64,000 nucleotides of DNA, taken from NCBI GenBank assembly GCA_949285455.1, contig CASDXP010000001.1, positions 62,001 to 126,000 on the forward strand, written 5' to 3'. The DNA is from an uncultured bacterium (GTDB lineage Bacteria; Bacillota_I; Bacilli_A; RFN20; CAG-826). Below, one piece after another: positions 45,840 to 57,700 of this stretch (the stretch's first letter is position 1; each line of letters begins with the position of its first letter). Position numbers and translations under genes: made by a program. The notes beneath the pieces were generated by a model. The model ran no database searches and was not told the DNA's origin. It was given only the letters and a program-made list of their open reading frames with translations.

Positions 45840-47321
45840 TTATTTTCCTTCCTTAAAGCTAATGGCGGCCTTAATGGCACTTTTCCAACCCTTAATCTTA
45901 TGGATTCTCGTCGCTTCATCCATCTTTGGAGTGATGATTTTTTCGTAAGAATGAAGTTTTAAAATTTCATCTAAATTTTTAAAATAACCAGTTGCAAGAC
46001 CAGCAAGATATGCCACACCTAAAGCAGTTACTTCGACACAACTAGGCTTCTTTAAAGTTGCATTTAATAAATCGGATTGGAATTGTAAAATGTAATTATT
46101 TTTCGATGCCCCACCATCAACTTTTAAATCTCCTAATTCAAAATTTATTTCATCTTCCATCGTCTTAATAACTTCGTAACATTGATAGGCGATGCTCTCT
46201 AATGTAGCCTTAATAATTTCAAGTTGCGAACTATCTCTCGTCAAACCAAATATTGCCCCTCTTACATCATCGTCCCAATAAGGTGTGCCTAGTCCTACGA
46301 AAGCTGGAACAAAGTATAATTCATTATCGTTTCTTGCAAGATTAGCCTTACTTTCCGTCTCATCTGGAGTTTTAATGATTTTCAATTGATCTCTAAGCCA
46401 GCTAACCGCTGCTCCACCAACGAAGACGCTACCTTCTAAAGCATAAGTTACTTCGTCTCCTATCTTCCACGCCACCGTCGAAAGTAAGCCATTCTTGGAA
46501 TTAACAATTTCGTTTCCAGTATTTAAAAGCATAAAACAACCTGTACCGTAGGTATTCTTATATTCGCCTTTTTTAAAGCAAGCATGGCCAAAAAGCGAAG
46601 CTTGTTGGTCCCCAGCTACACCAGTGATAGGCGTATTGACTCTAAAAAATTTAGCCTTGGCAAAATATCCACTCGATGCTTGTACGCGTGGAAGCATAAT
46701 TTTAGGAATATTAAATAATTTTAATAATTCATCATCCCATTCGTTATTATGAATGTTATAAAGCAAAGTACGAGAAGCATTACTAACGTCAGTGACGAAA
46801 CTTTCACCATTGCTTAATTTATAGATGAGCCAAGTATCAATTGTGCCAAATAATATTTCACCTTTTTTAGCTCTAGCTTGCCCATTTTCAATATGATCTA
46901 ACAAATATCTGATCTTCGATGCACTAAAATATGGATTTAATCTAAGACCAGTTTTTTCATATATTAGTTGTTCTTTATCTCTTCTTTCTTCACATATCTC
47001 TAACGATTGCCTCGATTGCCATACGATTGCGTTACTTAAAGGCATACCTGATTTATCGAATAACACAGTCGTTTCTCTTTGATTAGTAATACCAATACAA
47101 TCGATATCATCGAATGTAGAATTACTTTTAACTAGTAATTCATTGATAACATCAATGACCGAGAGCCAAATTTTTAAAGCATCGACCTCGACGTAACCAG
47201 CTTTTGGATAAATTAAAGGAATTTCTTTTTGCGCTATCGCCACCATATGAGCGGACTTATTAAAAAGTATCGCACGCGAAGAAGTCGTTCCTTGATCGAT
47301 AGATAAAATATATTTTTTCAT
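45840..47321 (-). CDS. glpK: Glycerol kinase
   Basis: FGGY kinase making glycerol-3-phosphate. 493 residues, complete: SIDQGTTSSRAILF phosphate loop, GITNQRETTVLFD, GTIDTWLIYKL, GVAGDQQASLFGHACF, and KVDGGASKNNYILQFQSD. No glycerol facilitator or glycerol-3-phosphate oxidase lies nearby. It heads the glpK-addB-addA-DUF5677-like series. A TATAAT lies seven bases before the ATG and there is no ribosome site. Confidence 0.97.
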   Translation of the reverse strand: MKKYILSIDQGTTSSRAILFNKSAHMVAIAQKEIPLIYPKAGYVEVDALKIWLSVIDVINELLVKSNSTFDDIDCIGITNQRETTVLFDKSGMPLSNAIVWQSRQSLEICEERRDKEQLIYEKTGLRLNPYFSASKIRYLLDHIENGQARAKKGEILFGTIDTWLIYKLSNGESFVTDVSNASRTLLYNIHNNEWDDELLKLFNIPKIMLPRVQASSGYFAKAKFFRVNTPITGVAGDQQASLFGHACFKKGEYKNTYGTGCFMLLNTGNEIVNSKNGLLSTVAWKIGDEVTYALEGSVFVGGAAVSWLRDQLKIIKTPDETESKANLARNDNELYFVPAFVGLGTPYWDDDVRGAIFGLTRDSSQLEIIKATLESIAYQCYEVIKTMEDEINFELGDLKVDGGASKNNYILQFQSDLLNATLKKPSCVEVTALGVAYLAGLATGYFKNLDEILKLHSYEKIITPKMDEATRIHKIKGWKSAIKAAISFKEGK

Positions 47322-47328
47322 GTTTCTA

Positions 47329-47334
47329 ATTATA
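47329..47334 (-). promoter_or_regulatory. Leaderless-type -10 box of glpK
   Basis: A perfect TATAAT on the minus strand, seven bases before the glpK ATG. The -35 at 17 bases is TTAAAA. Confidence 0.65.
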
Positions 47335-47388
47335 GACTAGATTCACTATATTTTTAATATAATGTGTGCAAAGTAAGAAAAATATGTT

Positions 47389-47394
47389 TAATAT
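47389..47394 (+). promoter_or_regulatory. Possible leaderless-type -10 box of the endonuclease I gene
   Basis: TAATAT six bases before the ATG at 47401, with no ribosome site. A TATAAT at about 47357-47362 is an alternative that would give a leader of some 32 bases. Confidence 0.45.
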
Positions 47395-47400
47395 TAAATT

Positions 47401-49821
47401 ATGAAGAACAAACGTTTACTTTTTATTCCCTTGACGACTACTTTACTAGTGAGTAGCTTTTCTTTTTCTTTTTTCGTTTCACCGACCAAAGCTTCATCAG
47501 CGGCGCAAAGCATTGACGCATCCGATTTAGGTGAAGAAGAAATAAGAACATATTATGAAGGTATCGATAATCTAAGCGGAGACATTTTACTTACTTCACT
47601 TAGCGATATAATTGATGATCACACATCTATTTCATACGACAGTACGTTCGATTGGATGGCTATCACTGATCGAGATTGGATTCAATCTCCACTTAGCGAA
47701 GAAGAATTAGCGAATTATGATTTCTCTAACTTAACAAATGATAATCCTATCATGCATCTTATGTATCGAAATGATAATTATCTTCCTAGCGCTTTAAGAT
47801 ATTACGCTAGCGGAAGTGAAGATCAAAAAAGTTTCGATAGAGAACACGTCTGGGCTCAAACAAGAGGTGGCTTCGATACAAGCAATGGTATGGGCACAGA
47901 TATGCATCATCTTTTCGCTAGCGATAAAATGAATAACCAAAACGGACATGGTAATAGTGATTTTGGTAATGTAGATGAAGTAAGTAGTCAAATCGGAAAT
48001 ACCGATTATAACAATACAGGTAAAACCGGATCACAAAACGGCTCAAGCGTCACGGTCTATGAACCGCACGATGATGTTAAAGGTGATATTGCACGTGCTT
48101 TGTTTTATATGGCTGTAAGATATGATGAGACATTATCTTTAACTAGTGAAATTCAAAATAGTAGCGTCAAAGGCACCATTGGTAACTTAGACGTTTTATT
48201 AGAATGGAATAAAACTGATCCAGTCGACGTTTTTGAAATTCATCGTAACAACTTGATTTACAATAACATTCAGCACAATAGAAATCCTTTCATCGACTTC
48301 CCTAGTTGGGCGGACGCTATATGGGGAAATGAGACCGCTAACGTAAGTGAAGATACGCCTTCTCTTATCGATAACGTCATCGATTTAAGACCTTCGAGGA
48401 ATGGCAGATTAGTGATCGAACACCTACCAAATAAAATAACTTACACCCGTGGCGAAGCCTTAGATGTAACAGGCTTAGTCGTTAGTTACGAGCATGATGG
48501 AACGCGTGAAACTATCACTGATTACGTCTTAAGTATCGAAGATGAATCTATTCTATCTAACCCCGGGAATTATCGTGTTTTCGTCTCTTCTAAACTAGAA
48601 GGTGTCATCTATACGTATTTTGATATTAACGTTACAAATACCCAAGAAGAAACACCTACACAAACAGTCATCTACTCAACTGGCTTTGAAGAAAGCGAAG
48701 GATTTAGCACTGGAACAAATTATCAAGGTAACGTCAAAAGCGGCCCAGAAGGTCAACAATGGAATATTGATGGGAATTTTTCTTCATCAAGTGGTAATAT
48801 CGACGGCGTTTCCGCTAGACTTAGATATTATAAAAATTCAACTAAGTTAAACGAATTAAAAATGGAATTCGACGTATCAAACGTTTCCTCAATTAAATTT
48901 GATACGAAGATGAACGCTAATTTGACTTTAGATGCATTCTATAGTCTAGATAGTGGCGTCACTTACAATTATTTAAAACAAGCTGATGGAAGCGATTTTA
49001 AAAATGTGAAGACGACAAGCGTTCGAACTTACGAACTAGATGTAGCGAATGGAAGTACTAGTGAAACAGTTCGCTTTAAATTCGCTTTAGGCGATGCTTC
49101 ACAAAAACCAAGCAGTGGTAATGCTGAACTAGTAATTGATAATATTAGTATCTATGGAGAAAACTACGCTAGTCCATTTGATGATTTCCTTACAATCAAA
49201 GATTTACCACGTACTTTAACTTACGAAGTAGGCGATACATTTACGAGTGAAAATTTACTTGTCAATCGCTTAAGTTATAGCGCTCCTACTTCTAATTTCT
49301 ACGATTATACTTTATCGATTCAAGATGGTGCACTTTTAACTACATCAGGACAAATTAGAGTAGAAATTAATCCTCTTGATTCTAACATTAAATCCGCTTA
49401 TTTCTACATCACCGTCACCGGTGAAATTAGTGCTGCACAAGCTTTCGCTAATAAACTTAGCGAGTATAAGACATGTCTTGATTACATCGAAGCCTACGAA
49501 AATTTGATCGATGAATATAACGCTTTAAGCGATGCTGATAAAGAAGCATTAAAAGATATCATCATCTACGATTATGATTATCAAGAATATCTTAATAATA
49601 ACAAAAGTTATGATGGCTTAAATCCTACTAGTCAAATTGACGCTCATTCGAAATGGATGCAAATTGTTGCTATGTATGATCGCACTAATCGCGCCACGTG
49701 GATTTCAACTTTATTTAGCAATCCACAGACTTATTTAACTTTACTTTACATCGCTCTTGCTTTAGGAGCAATTACAATTACTATTTACTTTGTAAATAAG
49801 AAACGTAAACAAGTTCGTTAA
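47401..49821 (+). CDS. Surface-anchored endonuclease I family nuclease
   Basis: 806 residues: signal peptide (about 1-31, ending VSPTKASSA), an endonuclease I domain (~80-310), two Ig-like regions (~340-420 and ~590-670) separated by a jelly-roll-like domain (~430-585), a helical stretch (~675-770), and a C-terminal transmembrane helix with basic tail (LTLLYIALALGAITITIYFV, then KKRKQVR). The nuclease motif is intact: FDREHVWAQTRGG with His149, then TDMHHLFASDKMNNQNG with His169-His170. It should cut DNA or RNA outside the cell for nucleotide scavenging. It is transcribed alone, divergent from glpK, and abuts pepP exactly. Confidence 0.9.
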   Translation: MKNKRLLFIPLTTTLLVSSFSFSFFVSPTKASSAAQSIDASDLGEEEIRTYYEGIDNLSGDILLTSLSDIIDDHTSISYDSTFDWMAITDRDWIQSPLSEEELANYDFSNLTNDNPIMHLMYRNDNYLPSALRYYASGSEDQKSFDREHVWAQTRGGFDTSNGMGTDMHHLFASDKMNNQNGHGNSDFGNVDEVSSQIGNTDYNNTGKTGSQNGSSVTVYEPHDDVKGDIARALFYMAVRYDETLSLTSEIQNSSVKGTIGNLDVLLEWNKTDPVDVFEIHRNNLIYNNIQHNRNPFIDFPSWADAIWGNETANVSEDTPSLIDNVIDLRPSRNGRLVIEHLPNKITYTRGEALDVTGLVVSYEHDGTRETITDYVLSIEDESILSNPGNYRVFVSSKLEGVIYTYFDINVTNTQEETPTQTVIYSTGFEESEGFSTGTNYQGNVKSGPEGQQWNIDGNFSSSSGNIDGVSARLRYYKNSTKLNELKMEFDVSNVSSIKFDTKMNANLTLDAFYSLDSGVTYNYLKQADGSDFKNVKTTSVRTYELDVANGSTSETVRFKFALGDASQKPSSGNAELVIDNISIYGENYASPFDDFLTIKDLPRTLTYEVGDTFTSENLLVNRLSYSAPTSNFYDYTLSIQDGALLTTSGQIRVEINPLDSNIKSAYFYITVTGEISAAQAFANKLSEYKTCLDYIEAYENLIDEYNALSDADKEALKDIIIYDYDYQEYLNNNKSYDGLNPTSQIDAHSKWMQIVAMYDRTNRATWISTLFSNPQTYLTLLYIALALGAITITIYFVNKKRKQVR

Positions 49822-51099
49822 TTAACGATTACGATGATAAAGAGCAATCTCTAAATCGTTTAGTTCCTTTTTGATGTCGCTACTTAGGTTAATAGCCCCA
49901 TCTTTCGTCACTAAAATATCATCTTCGATACGAATACCGATACCAAGTTCTTCAATATATAAGCCTGGCTCAACAGTGATGACGTTTCCTGCTTCTAATG
50001 GAAGTTCCCTATCCGATTCATCATGCGTATCTAAGCCTAGGTGATGAGAAACATTATGATAATAATATTTATAAACATCTTTATCTTCTTTAATAAGACC
50101 AATTTCTTTTAATTCCTTCGCGTAGAAACTTACAGTCTCTGTTTGTAAATCATGGATTGTAAGCCCTGGCTTTATATATTCGATAATATGTTTATTACAT
50201 CTTAAAACGATGTCATAGATTTCTTTTTGTGTGGCGTTAAATTTACCATTTATCGGATAAGTTCTTGAAATATCTGCGTGGTAACCATCAAGTTCCGCTC
50301 CAAGATCGAAAAGCATCAAATCACCATCGCGCAGTTTATCATTTGGTGTCGGATAATGAAGTGTCGTGGCATTTTTTCCTGCCGCGGCAATCGTCGCAAA
50401 AGATAGATTCGCATTCGCATAATCTTTGATCACATATTGAAATAAAGACGCTAGTTGATATTCAAATAAACCAGGTTCGATCATGTTGATGAGAGCGTTA
50501 ATGCCTACATTCGTTATACGAATGGCTTCTTTAATCGCTTTAACTTCATCTTCTGATTTGACCATCCTTAGACGGATGATCATCTTCGATAAATCGATCA
50601 TTTCAAGATGTTTATCTTTACCGTATTGATGAATGATATCTTCTTTAAAATTTTCTTGATAATAATTATCTTTAATTTTTACTTCTGGCGTCGTATCTAA
50701 ATAAACGTGTTCAATTAAACCATATTGAGATTCTTTGCCGAGTATGAGAGATAATTTTTCATTAAAATGATCAAAATATAAGATATTATCGATTCCACTT
50801 AGCTTTCTAGCTTCATCATCGCTTAATCTTCTTCCTACCCACTTAGCCTTAGTTTCATTAGGCTCTTTGATAAAAAGGATGACTTTTTCATCCGTGCTCG
50901 TTTTAATGAACATCAAGCACGATTCTTCTTGGCTGATGTTTGTTAAATAGAAAAAATTGCGGTTAGGTGTAAAAGGATAACTTGCATCATTTCCGCACTC
51001 AAGTTTTGCCATACCCGAAAACACTAAGGCGATGGAATCAAATTTCATCGCCGCTAAGATTTTATTTCGTCTCGCTATTAATTCATTTACTTTAATCAT
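49822..51099 (-). CDS. pepP: Xaa-Pro aminopeptidase (M24B)
   Basis: Removes N-terminal residues before proline. 425 residues: an N-terminal creatinase-like domain (FTPNRNFFYLTN) and a C-terminal pita-bread domain with all metal ligands: DLGAELDGYHADISRTYP (two Asp), SHHLGLDTHD (His), VITVEPGLYIE (Glu) and GIRIEDDILV (Glu). GGAGG precedes the ATG. It follows yigZ by 47 bases. Its stop codon abuts that of the convergent nuclease gene. Confidence 0.95.
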   Translation of the reverse strand: MIKVNELIARRNKILAAMKFDSIALVFSGMAKLECGNDASYPFTPNRNFFYLTNISQEESCLMFIKTSTDEKVILFIKEPNETKAKWVGRRLSDDEARKLSGIDNILYFDHFNEKLSLILGKESQYGLIEHVYLDTTPEVKIKDNYYQENFKEDIIHQYGKDKHLEMIDLSKMIIRLRMVKSEDEVKAIKEAIRITNVGINALINMIEPGLFEYQLASLFQYVIKDYANANLSFATIAAAGKNATTLHYPTPNDKLRDGDLMLFDLGAELDGYHADISRTYPINGKFNATQKEIYDIVLRCNKHIIEYIKPGLTIHDLQTETVSFYAKELKEIGLIKEDKDVYKYYYHNVSHHLGLDTHDESDRELPLEAGNVITVEPGLYIEELGIGIRIEDDILVTKDGAINLSSDIKKELNDLEIALYHRNR

Positions 51100-51146
51100 A
51101 CGATTATGCCTCCAAATTACTTACCTATTATATGCCTATTTTAAAT

Positions 51147-51737
51147 TTATATGACGATATATTGTTCTTTTTCTAAATTTATTTTCATAAATGATGTTTC
51201 TAATTCATCGATTTCTTTTAAAGTTAAAAAAGAAATTTCAGCACATTCTTCTAAATGTTTTTCTTCTTTGATTTGAATGACTTTTTTAGCTTTTAATTTT
51301 GCTAAATTTTCATAACTTATTAAGCCTTTATAAACATAAGCTTTTTCTTGTCTACCAAAAGATACTTTATCAATCACTAACTTCACCGTATTTAAATACG
51401 TTCTTAATAGTCTAGAAGCACCTAGTAAAGTTCCACCAAAATAACGAACGACGATGATGAGATAACAATTTAAATTTAACTTTTCGCACATCTCTAAAAC
51501 TGGTTTAGCGAAAGTATTATGAGGCTCACCATCCCCACTTGCGTAACTGACATCAAATATTTTATAAGCGTAGCAATAATGTCTTGCATTAGGGTATTTA
51601 ATTTTTATTTCTTCTAATGCTCTTAAGACATCATCTTTCGTTTCAATTGGCTGCAAAACACCAATAAAACGCGATTTTAGCACTTCTAAACATACTTCAA
51701 AATTTTTTGTAGGAACTTTATAGATTTTACTTATCAT
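51147..51737 (-). CDS. yigZ: YigZ/IMPACT family protein
   Basis: 196-residue member of UPF0029/IMPACT. Signature: NARHYCYAYKI, SGDGEPHNTFAKPVL and VRYFGGTLLGASRLLRTY. The family is linked to translation and protein turnover, but its bacterial role is unclear. The ATG overlaps the stop of the giant membrane protein (ATGA), so translation is coupled. Confidence 0.93.
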   Translation of the reverse strand: MISKIYKVPTKNFEVCLEVLKSRFIGVLQPIETKDDVLRALEEIKIKYPNARHYCYAYKIFDVSYASGDGEPHNTFAKPVLEMCEKLNLNCYLIIVVRYFGGTLLGASRLLRTYLNTVKLVIDKVSFGRQEKAYVYKGLISYENLAKLKAKKVIQIKEEKHLEECAEISFLTLKEIDELETSFMKINLEKEQYIVI

Positions 51738-54700
51738 AAAGAATTAATGTGCGAGACTAAATTCGTATAAAAATTATCGACTCCAAATGGATCGAAGAAG
51801 TTTTCTAAAATATTCGATGTCGGATAAGAATTAGCTAATGGTGTAACAAAGTAGGCAAGGTAGAAATAATCAGAATAAAGACTATGACCCATCTTTGCTA
51901 AATTAATGAGGAAAGTTTCATTATAAATGATTGTTTGATTTGTTAAATCAATATTTTCATACATATCAAATAACATACGAATTTCTTCACAAGTTTCAGG
52001 CACTACTAATGTTAGATAATCATCGTACGTTAATGTCTTATATTGTTCATAAGAAGTAGATTCATAATTACCTACTTTCTTAATATCTTCATCGATGATG
52101 TTTTCAAAATATGAGAAGAAATGACGCACGCTAAGATCTAAAGAGACGTAAGCTCTATTGCCTTCATCATCAAACGTCGCATCGAAGATACTTTCTAAAT
52201 TTAATTTATCGAAGCCTAAAATATTTTTAGAAACTTGAATAGCTAATAATTCAGACATATTAGAATAAACATTTAAGAAGAATTTATTGACGCCTCTACC
52301 TTCGCTTCTTCCACTAAAATTAGGCATTGATGAATAAGTGTAGAATTGATGAGCAACATTAGAAACATCGTTATTAAATAACGTAGAACATAACCCGCTT
52401 TCATCGAACATGCGCGCAAAGCCGACGGAGGCGGCATCGTAAGTTACATTCGCATCTTGATAAATTTCATCGAGAAGATTGGAATTGTAGAAAACTTCTA
52501 AAATAGTGTCGAAATGTTTTGAAGTATCAATTAATTCTTCTAAGGTTGAAATGCGTAAATCATCATAAATGGCGGAAGCATCTTCAACATTTATTAAAAC
52601 ATCAAATAAATTCTTTAAATTCGCTAATTCAGCATCACGATATAAAACTTGTGAGATACGGAAATTAGCCATATTTTCATCATTCAATGGATTATCAAAT
52701 AAATCTAATAAAGTATGACCATTAGAGACATTAATACTAATTTCTCCTAATTGATTTTCAATCAATTGAGGAATGACGTTATTCAAAGTATCCACTTCGT
52801 TTAATCTTCCTAAAATAGTGAAAACTTTATCATTCGGATTTTCACCTAATTGAGGTAATAAATTACTTAAAGAATTTAAATTATCGAAGCTCAGATTAGC
52901 GGCGCTAAGATAAGTTCCTACTACATCTAAGAAAGCTTTTAAATCATCTAATTCATCTAACCAATTACCTTCATTTAAACCAGCCGCACTACCTTCAAAA
53001 TTTCTTAGACGATATGCCATATATGTAGAAGCATCATTTGCGACTCCACTATCGTATCTAGCATCGTAATTTAAATGCACTAAGCCGAGATTATCATAGA
53101 CGTTAATCATCGTTTGAATGAAGACTGTATCGCTATTAGAAGAAACGCTACCCGCTTGATGGAAGATTGAACTTTCATAGATGGCTTTTAAGCCAGTGAT
53201 GATATGTTCATTGTTAGCGAGTGAATAAGTCGATAGTTTCGTTAAGTCTAAATCGATAATAACTTTTAATTCATCTAGCATCGTCTTCATGAAATCAAAT
53301 TCACTTTCAGGATATTTAACTTCGTAATTATTACTAGACTTATAATGATAGAAAACATTCGCGCTACTTAAGTCGATACTAAAACCGTTTTGAGCATCAT
53401 CGAATGGATTAGCTAAGACGAATTGATGAATTAAATTAGGTGCACCATCATAGATGACGTTAGAATTGTTCAGGGCGAGCACTAAATCGTAGACAAGCTT
53501 AGTATCGACATTTAAATAATCGATACGATCGATCGACATCGATTCACCATCAGCGATATTAAGTGATTTTAAAATCTTTAAAACATCAAATATTTTGATA
53601 AGTTCTTGTTCTTGATAATTATAATTTGAAGTATCGCTTAACCCATATTTGAAATGTTCATCGATTAAATAATCGGCTTTAGCTAAACCATCCATGTAAA
53701 GGTTAACGTTATGGATATCTTTAGGGGAAGATTCATCATAGATAATAGTTTGCATATCTTCAAGTTCAAGAATGCTCGTCGTAAGCGCTTGGAAGAAGGA
53801 ATCTTCACTACCGCTATTAGGGTTAGGACCGCTACGATGGAAAATATTCGAAGCATTAAGATTTAACATCGTCTCTTCAAATAAATCTAAATCTAAACTG
53901 CTAAGACTCGTATATTTACCTTCATTGATGTAATAAAGGTTTTCAATAATGGCTACTAAATTTTCAATTTCCCCATCTAAATACGGATTATCGCCATTAT
54001 AATAAACGTTTACGCAATCGAAAGATACATCAGGTAAGAAAGATAAACCAGATGTCGTAAGAGTCGCACTACTCATAGCGTTTTCAAGCTCTGAAGGTAA
54101 AATTCTAAAGAACAATCGAGAATCATTTAAAGAGTTTAAGAAATTTGTTAAAGGTAAGACATCGATTTGACCATTTTGATCTAAAGTCGCCCAAAGCCTA
54201 TTTAACGTATCGATTGAAATTTCACCATTGCTATCAGCGACAGGAACAGCGTGAGAAATGACGTTCATCGTCAGCCTAATCTCACCATCTTCACCTAACC
54301 AGCCATCGTGATCAACGCTAACGTCCGCGTGTTTATTTCCGACGCTGATGATAAGTTGTTCGAAACTTTGATTGGGGCCAGCCATCTGTTGTTCATAACC
54401 AATTTTTCTTACAAAATAAGTGATGATCGATTCAAAAGCCGTAAGATTTTCTTCGAGACGTACTTCGCTATCCTTAAATGTATTGAACACTTCAGAATCA
54501 TAGATTCTATTCAATAGTTGTTCGAACGTATCTTTATTTTCATCGATATCAAAAATGTTAAAATCTGGCACGTTACCATCTAAAGATATACCTACTTCTT
54601 TAAAATCGCTAAGGACGTCGACGATCAAATCTAGTTCTTGTTTTCTTCCTTGTTTATCTAATTCTAATAAAACTTCGCTATTAGCGTTCGTCAAATCAAA

Positions 54701-57700
54701 ATCTTCGACGGAAACATGACTGATAAGTTCATCGATGGCATTATAAATAGGTACTCTTAAAATATCGACTTCATTGAATGAATGAATAGCGTTTCTAAGC
54801 AAAGTTTCATCCATTTCATCGCTAAATAAATTTTCAAAAATATTACCGCTTGCATTAGGTAAAGAATCGATAGCGAGATTGATATCGACAAGCATCTTAT
54901 AAATACCATAATTTAAATCGTAACCAGTCTCTAATTCACGGCTCGATAAATCTTTCCACGCTTCTTTATAATTCGCATCTTCGAAATCTTTTTCTATTTC
55001 GCTATAACTCACACCATCAGGATCTGCAAAATAATCGCGATTCGTACCGAGCGAATCCATCGATTGATGTAGTTTATCGTAGATGAAATTAGAGAAGAGG
55101 AATTCTTGGCTTTCTTTTTCTATAAAGAGGCTTGAATCCACTAAATTATCGAGTAATTCTAACACTAATTCGGGTTCAACTTTGAAAATATCAATTTCGT
55201 TAATATTTTGTTCAAATTTACCGATGGTCGTACAAATCCTAGCGAAGACTTCACCTTCTTCCGTCCAATTGATGACGTTTACAAAAGAAATGCCGCTATC
55301 AGGATCGATGATGCCAGAATTGACAAGGTAATAATCGAACGTATCAGCGATGCTAGATTTCGTCACTTCTGATAAATCGATCGCGGCAAAAATATCAGAG
55401 ATACGATAGACTGTTTCAAGTTGTCCAATCGTCTCATTACTTAAAGTTTCACCTTGTAAGGCATCATAGATACCAGTCCCACCGAAGACGCTAAAGAAAT
55501 TGACGATGTAGCCAATTTCACCATCGTAGATTATTTTACCATCACGATTTAAAATGTAATCGCCGTTAAGATGTTTGCTATTTTCCCATTTGGTGACGTT
55601 AAAACGAGAAACGTCGAAGTCAAATTGCGGAACACTATTTTCGTACACTAATTCTAAAACATTGTAGAAATTGTCCGTGCGCATATTTCCAAAGGCATCT
55701 TTCGGATTGAGAATGTTAGAAATGTAAAAAATCTCTAATAAAGATAAAAGTTCTTCTTCATTTTCAGGAATGGAACGTAAAGCCATAGAAATGCTCACTT
55801 CATCTTTTTCCATGAAATTGTTCGAGACGTAAACGACTCCTTCGATGCTAGAGAAAATAAGCGCTAATTCTTCACCGATATGTTCCACTTCCCAATCAAA
55901 ATTTGCTGGACTTAAACCAATCTTAGCTAATGCATTCGTCACATCGGGCGAATCCATAAATCCTTGGATGATATCAGGAACGACAGAACTTAATATTTTT
56001 GAATTATCGATAGTAGGTAAAACATTTTCCATCCCATCGATGAAAGTTTCATCGACGTCGACGATCATTCCTTCTTCATCAAAAATTATCGCTTCACTAT
56101 TCATCGGATCCATGATGTAATCGACGATAGAATCGTATTCATTCATGAGCGATAAAGTATTTAAAAGCGCACCGAACTCCTTTTTGAAGTTATAAAATGC
56201 TCTTTCATCGTTCATCGTATCGATAATATTTTCTAGTTCAACAGTGTCAATATCAATCGTATCGTTCGAAGATAAAGAAGTGACAAGTAAATCTACTAAA
56301 TCATCGATAGCGTATCTAATTAAATCTGAATCGAATAATGCATAATCAGCGTTTTCTAACCTATTACCGTCTTTATCAGTCATGATCGTACGTCCAGCTT
56401 CATCGACTCCAATTGGATTACCATTCGCATCTAATGGTCCGACGAAAATGTAACTTAACGCTTTTGCGTTAACGAACACTAAATCGATAATTTGTTGGCC
56501 TGTCTCATCGATAGCGGCACCATTTCTTACATCTTCTACAAGTTCGCTTACGCTCACTTCTTCTTGATTTTCATTCGGTAGGAACATATCGAGTAAATTT
56601 GGTTCGACTTGATTTAGTTCATAAAGCGAATCGTAGATGATAGCTAAATTTCTTCCCCAATCGATATTTTTATAATCTTCTAGCTCGCTAGGTAGATAAG
56701 TAGCGATATCTTCACCGATTGTTCCGCTAGTGGTTACGCTATAAAGGACGATAGGAATGAGACGAGATAATAATTCGCTATTAGAAATGGATTCGAATAT
56801 ACGCATGTAGTAAGGATAATTTTCTTGCGTCAGCATCGATTGATATAACTCATCGATGTCGATTTGACTAACATCTTTCCAGCCGATAGCCTTACCGTTT
56901 TCATCATATAATACAAAATTATGTAACAAGCCAGAATTGAAGACGTCAGAAACGATAATTTGTAAAGTGTCAATTTCTTCTTGCACATCGAAATTAAAAT
57001 CTTCAATTAAAGAAGTGTCGATGTAATCTTTCATCGCTTCTTGATTTAAACCAATCGCTAAAGCGATAGGAAGAGCGTAAACGATCAAATCTGAACCTGA
57101 TAAAGTTTCTAATAATTGGATGAAGAAATCCGCATTATTTATTAAAGCTGGATCGAATGAAAAACCATCTTCCGTCACTAAGCCATTAGAGATGATCGAG
57201 CCGCCGCCATGACCAATTTGAGCGATGATATCATAGATGCTATCACCTGTCCCTGTATCGGTGAAGAAATCCATGAGCCACGTATCGAAAGCCCATACAC
57301 CATCTTTAGATGTCCAATTAAAAAATACGTTCGCAAATATAGAATTGTTATACGTTGAAATAAAACTATTCATGTACTGAGCGATTTCCGAATCGCTTTC
57401 ACCAGTATTTGTTTGCTGGTAAGCTCTAGAAAAAGTTCCGATGATACTCACAGTAGGAAGCGCACACATCAAGGTGATGACGAGGTATCTTGCGGTATGA
57501 ATTAAACCACCGAGCCATTTTTTTCTTTTCGTTTTGACGACTCTTTTTGAAAAGAAACGTTTGAATACTAAATTCCAAAGAAGAATAGTGAGGAAGCCAC
57601 CGACAGAAATGATGAGTATAGAAGAAATGATAATGGAGAGCAAAGCTAATAGGGAAGCAGCAATGCTCAAAGCATATTCGCTCGCTGCTTGCCCACTTGC

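Noticed and set aside
49816-49827. 12-base palindrome CGTTAATTAACG at the junction of two stop codons
   Set aside because: It follows from two TAA stops placed back to back and has no T tract, so it is not a convincing terminator or protein site.
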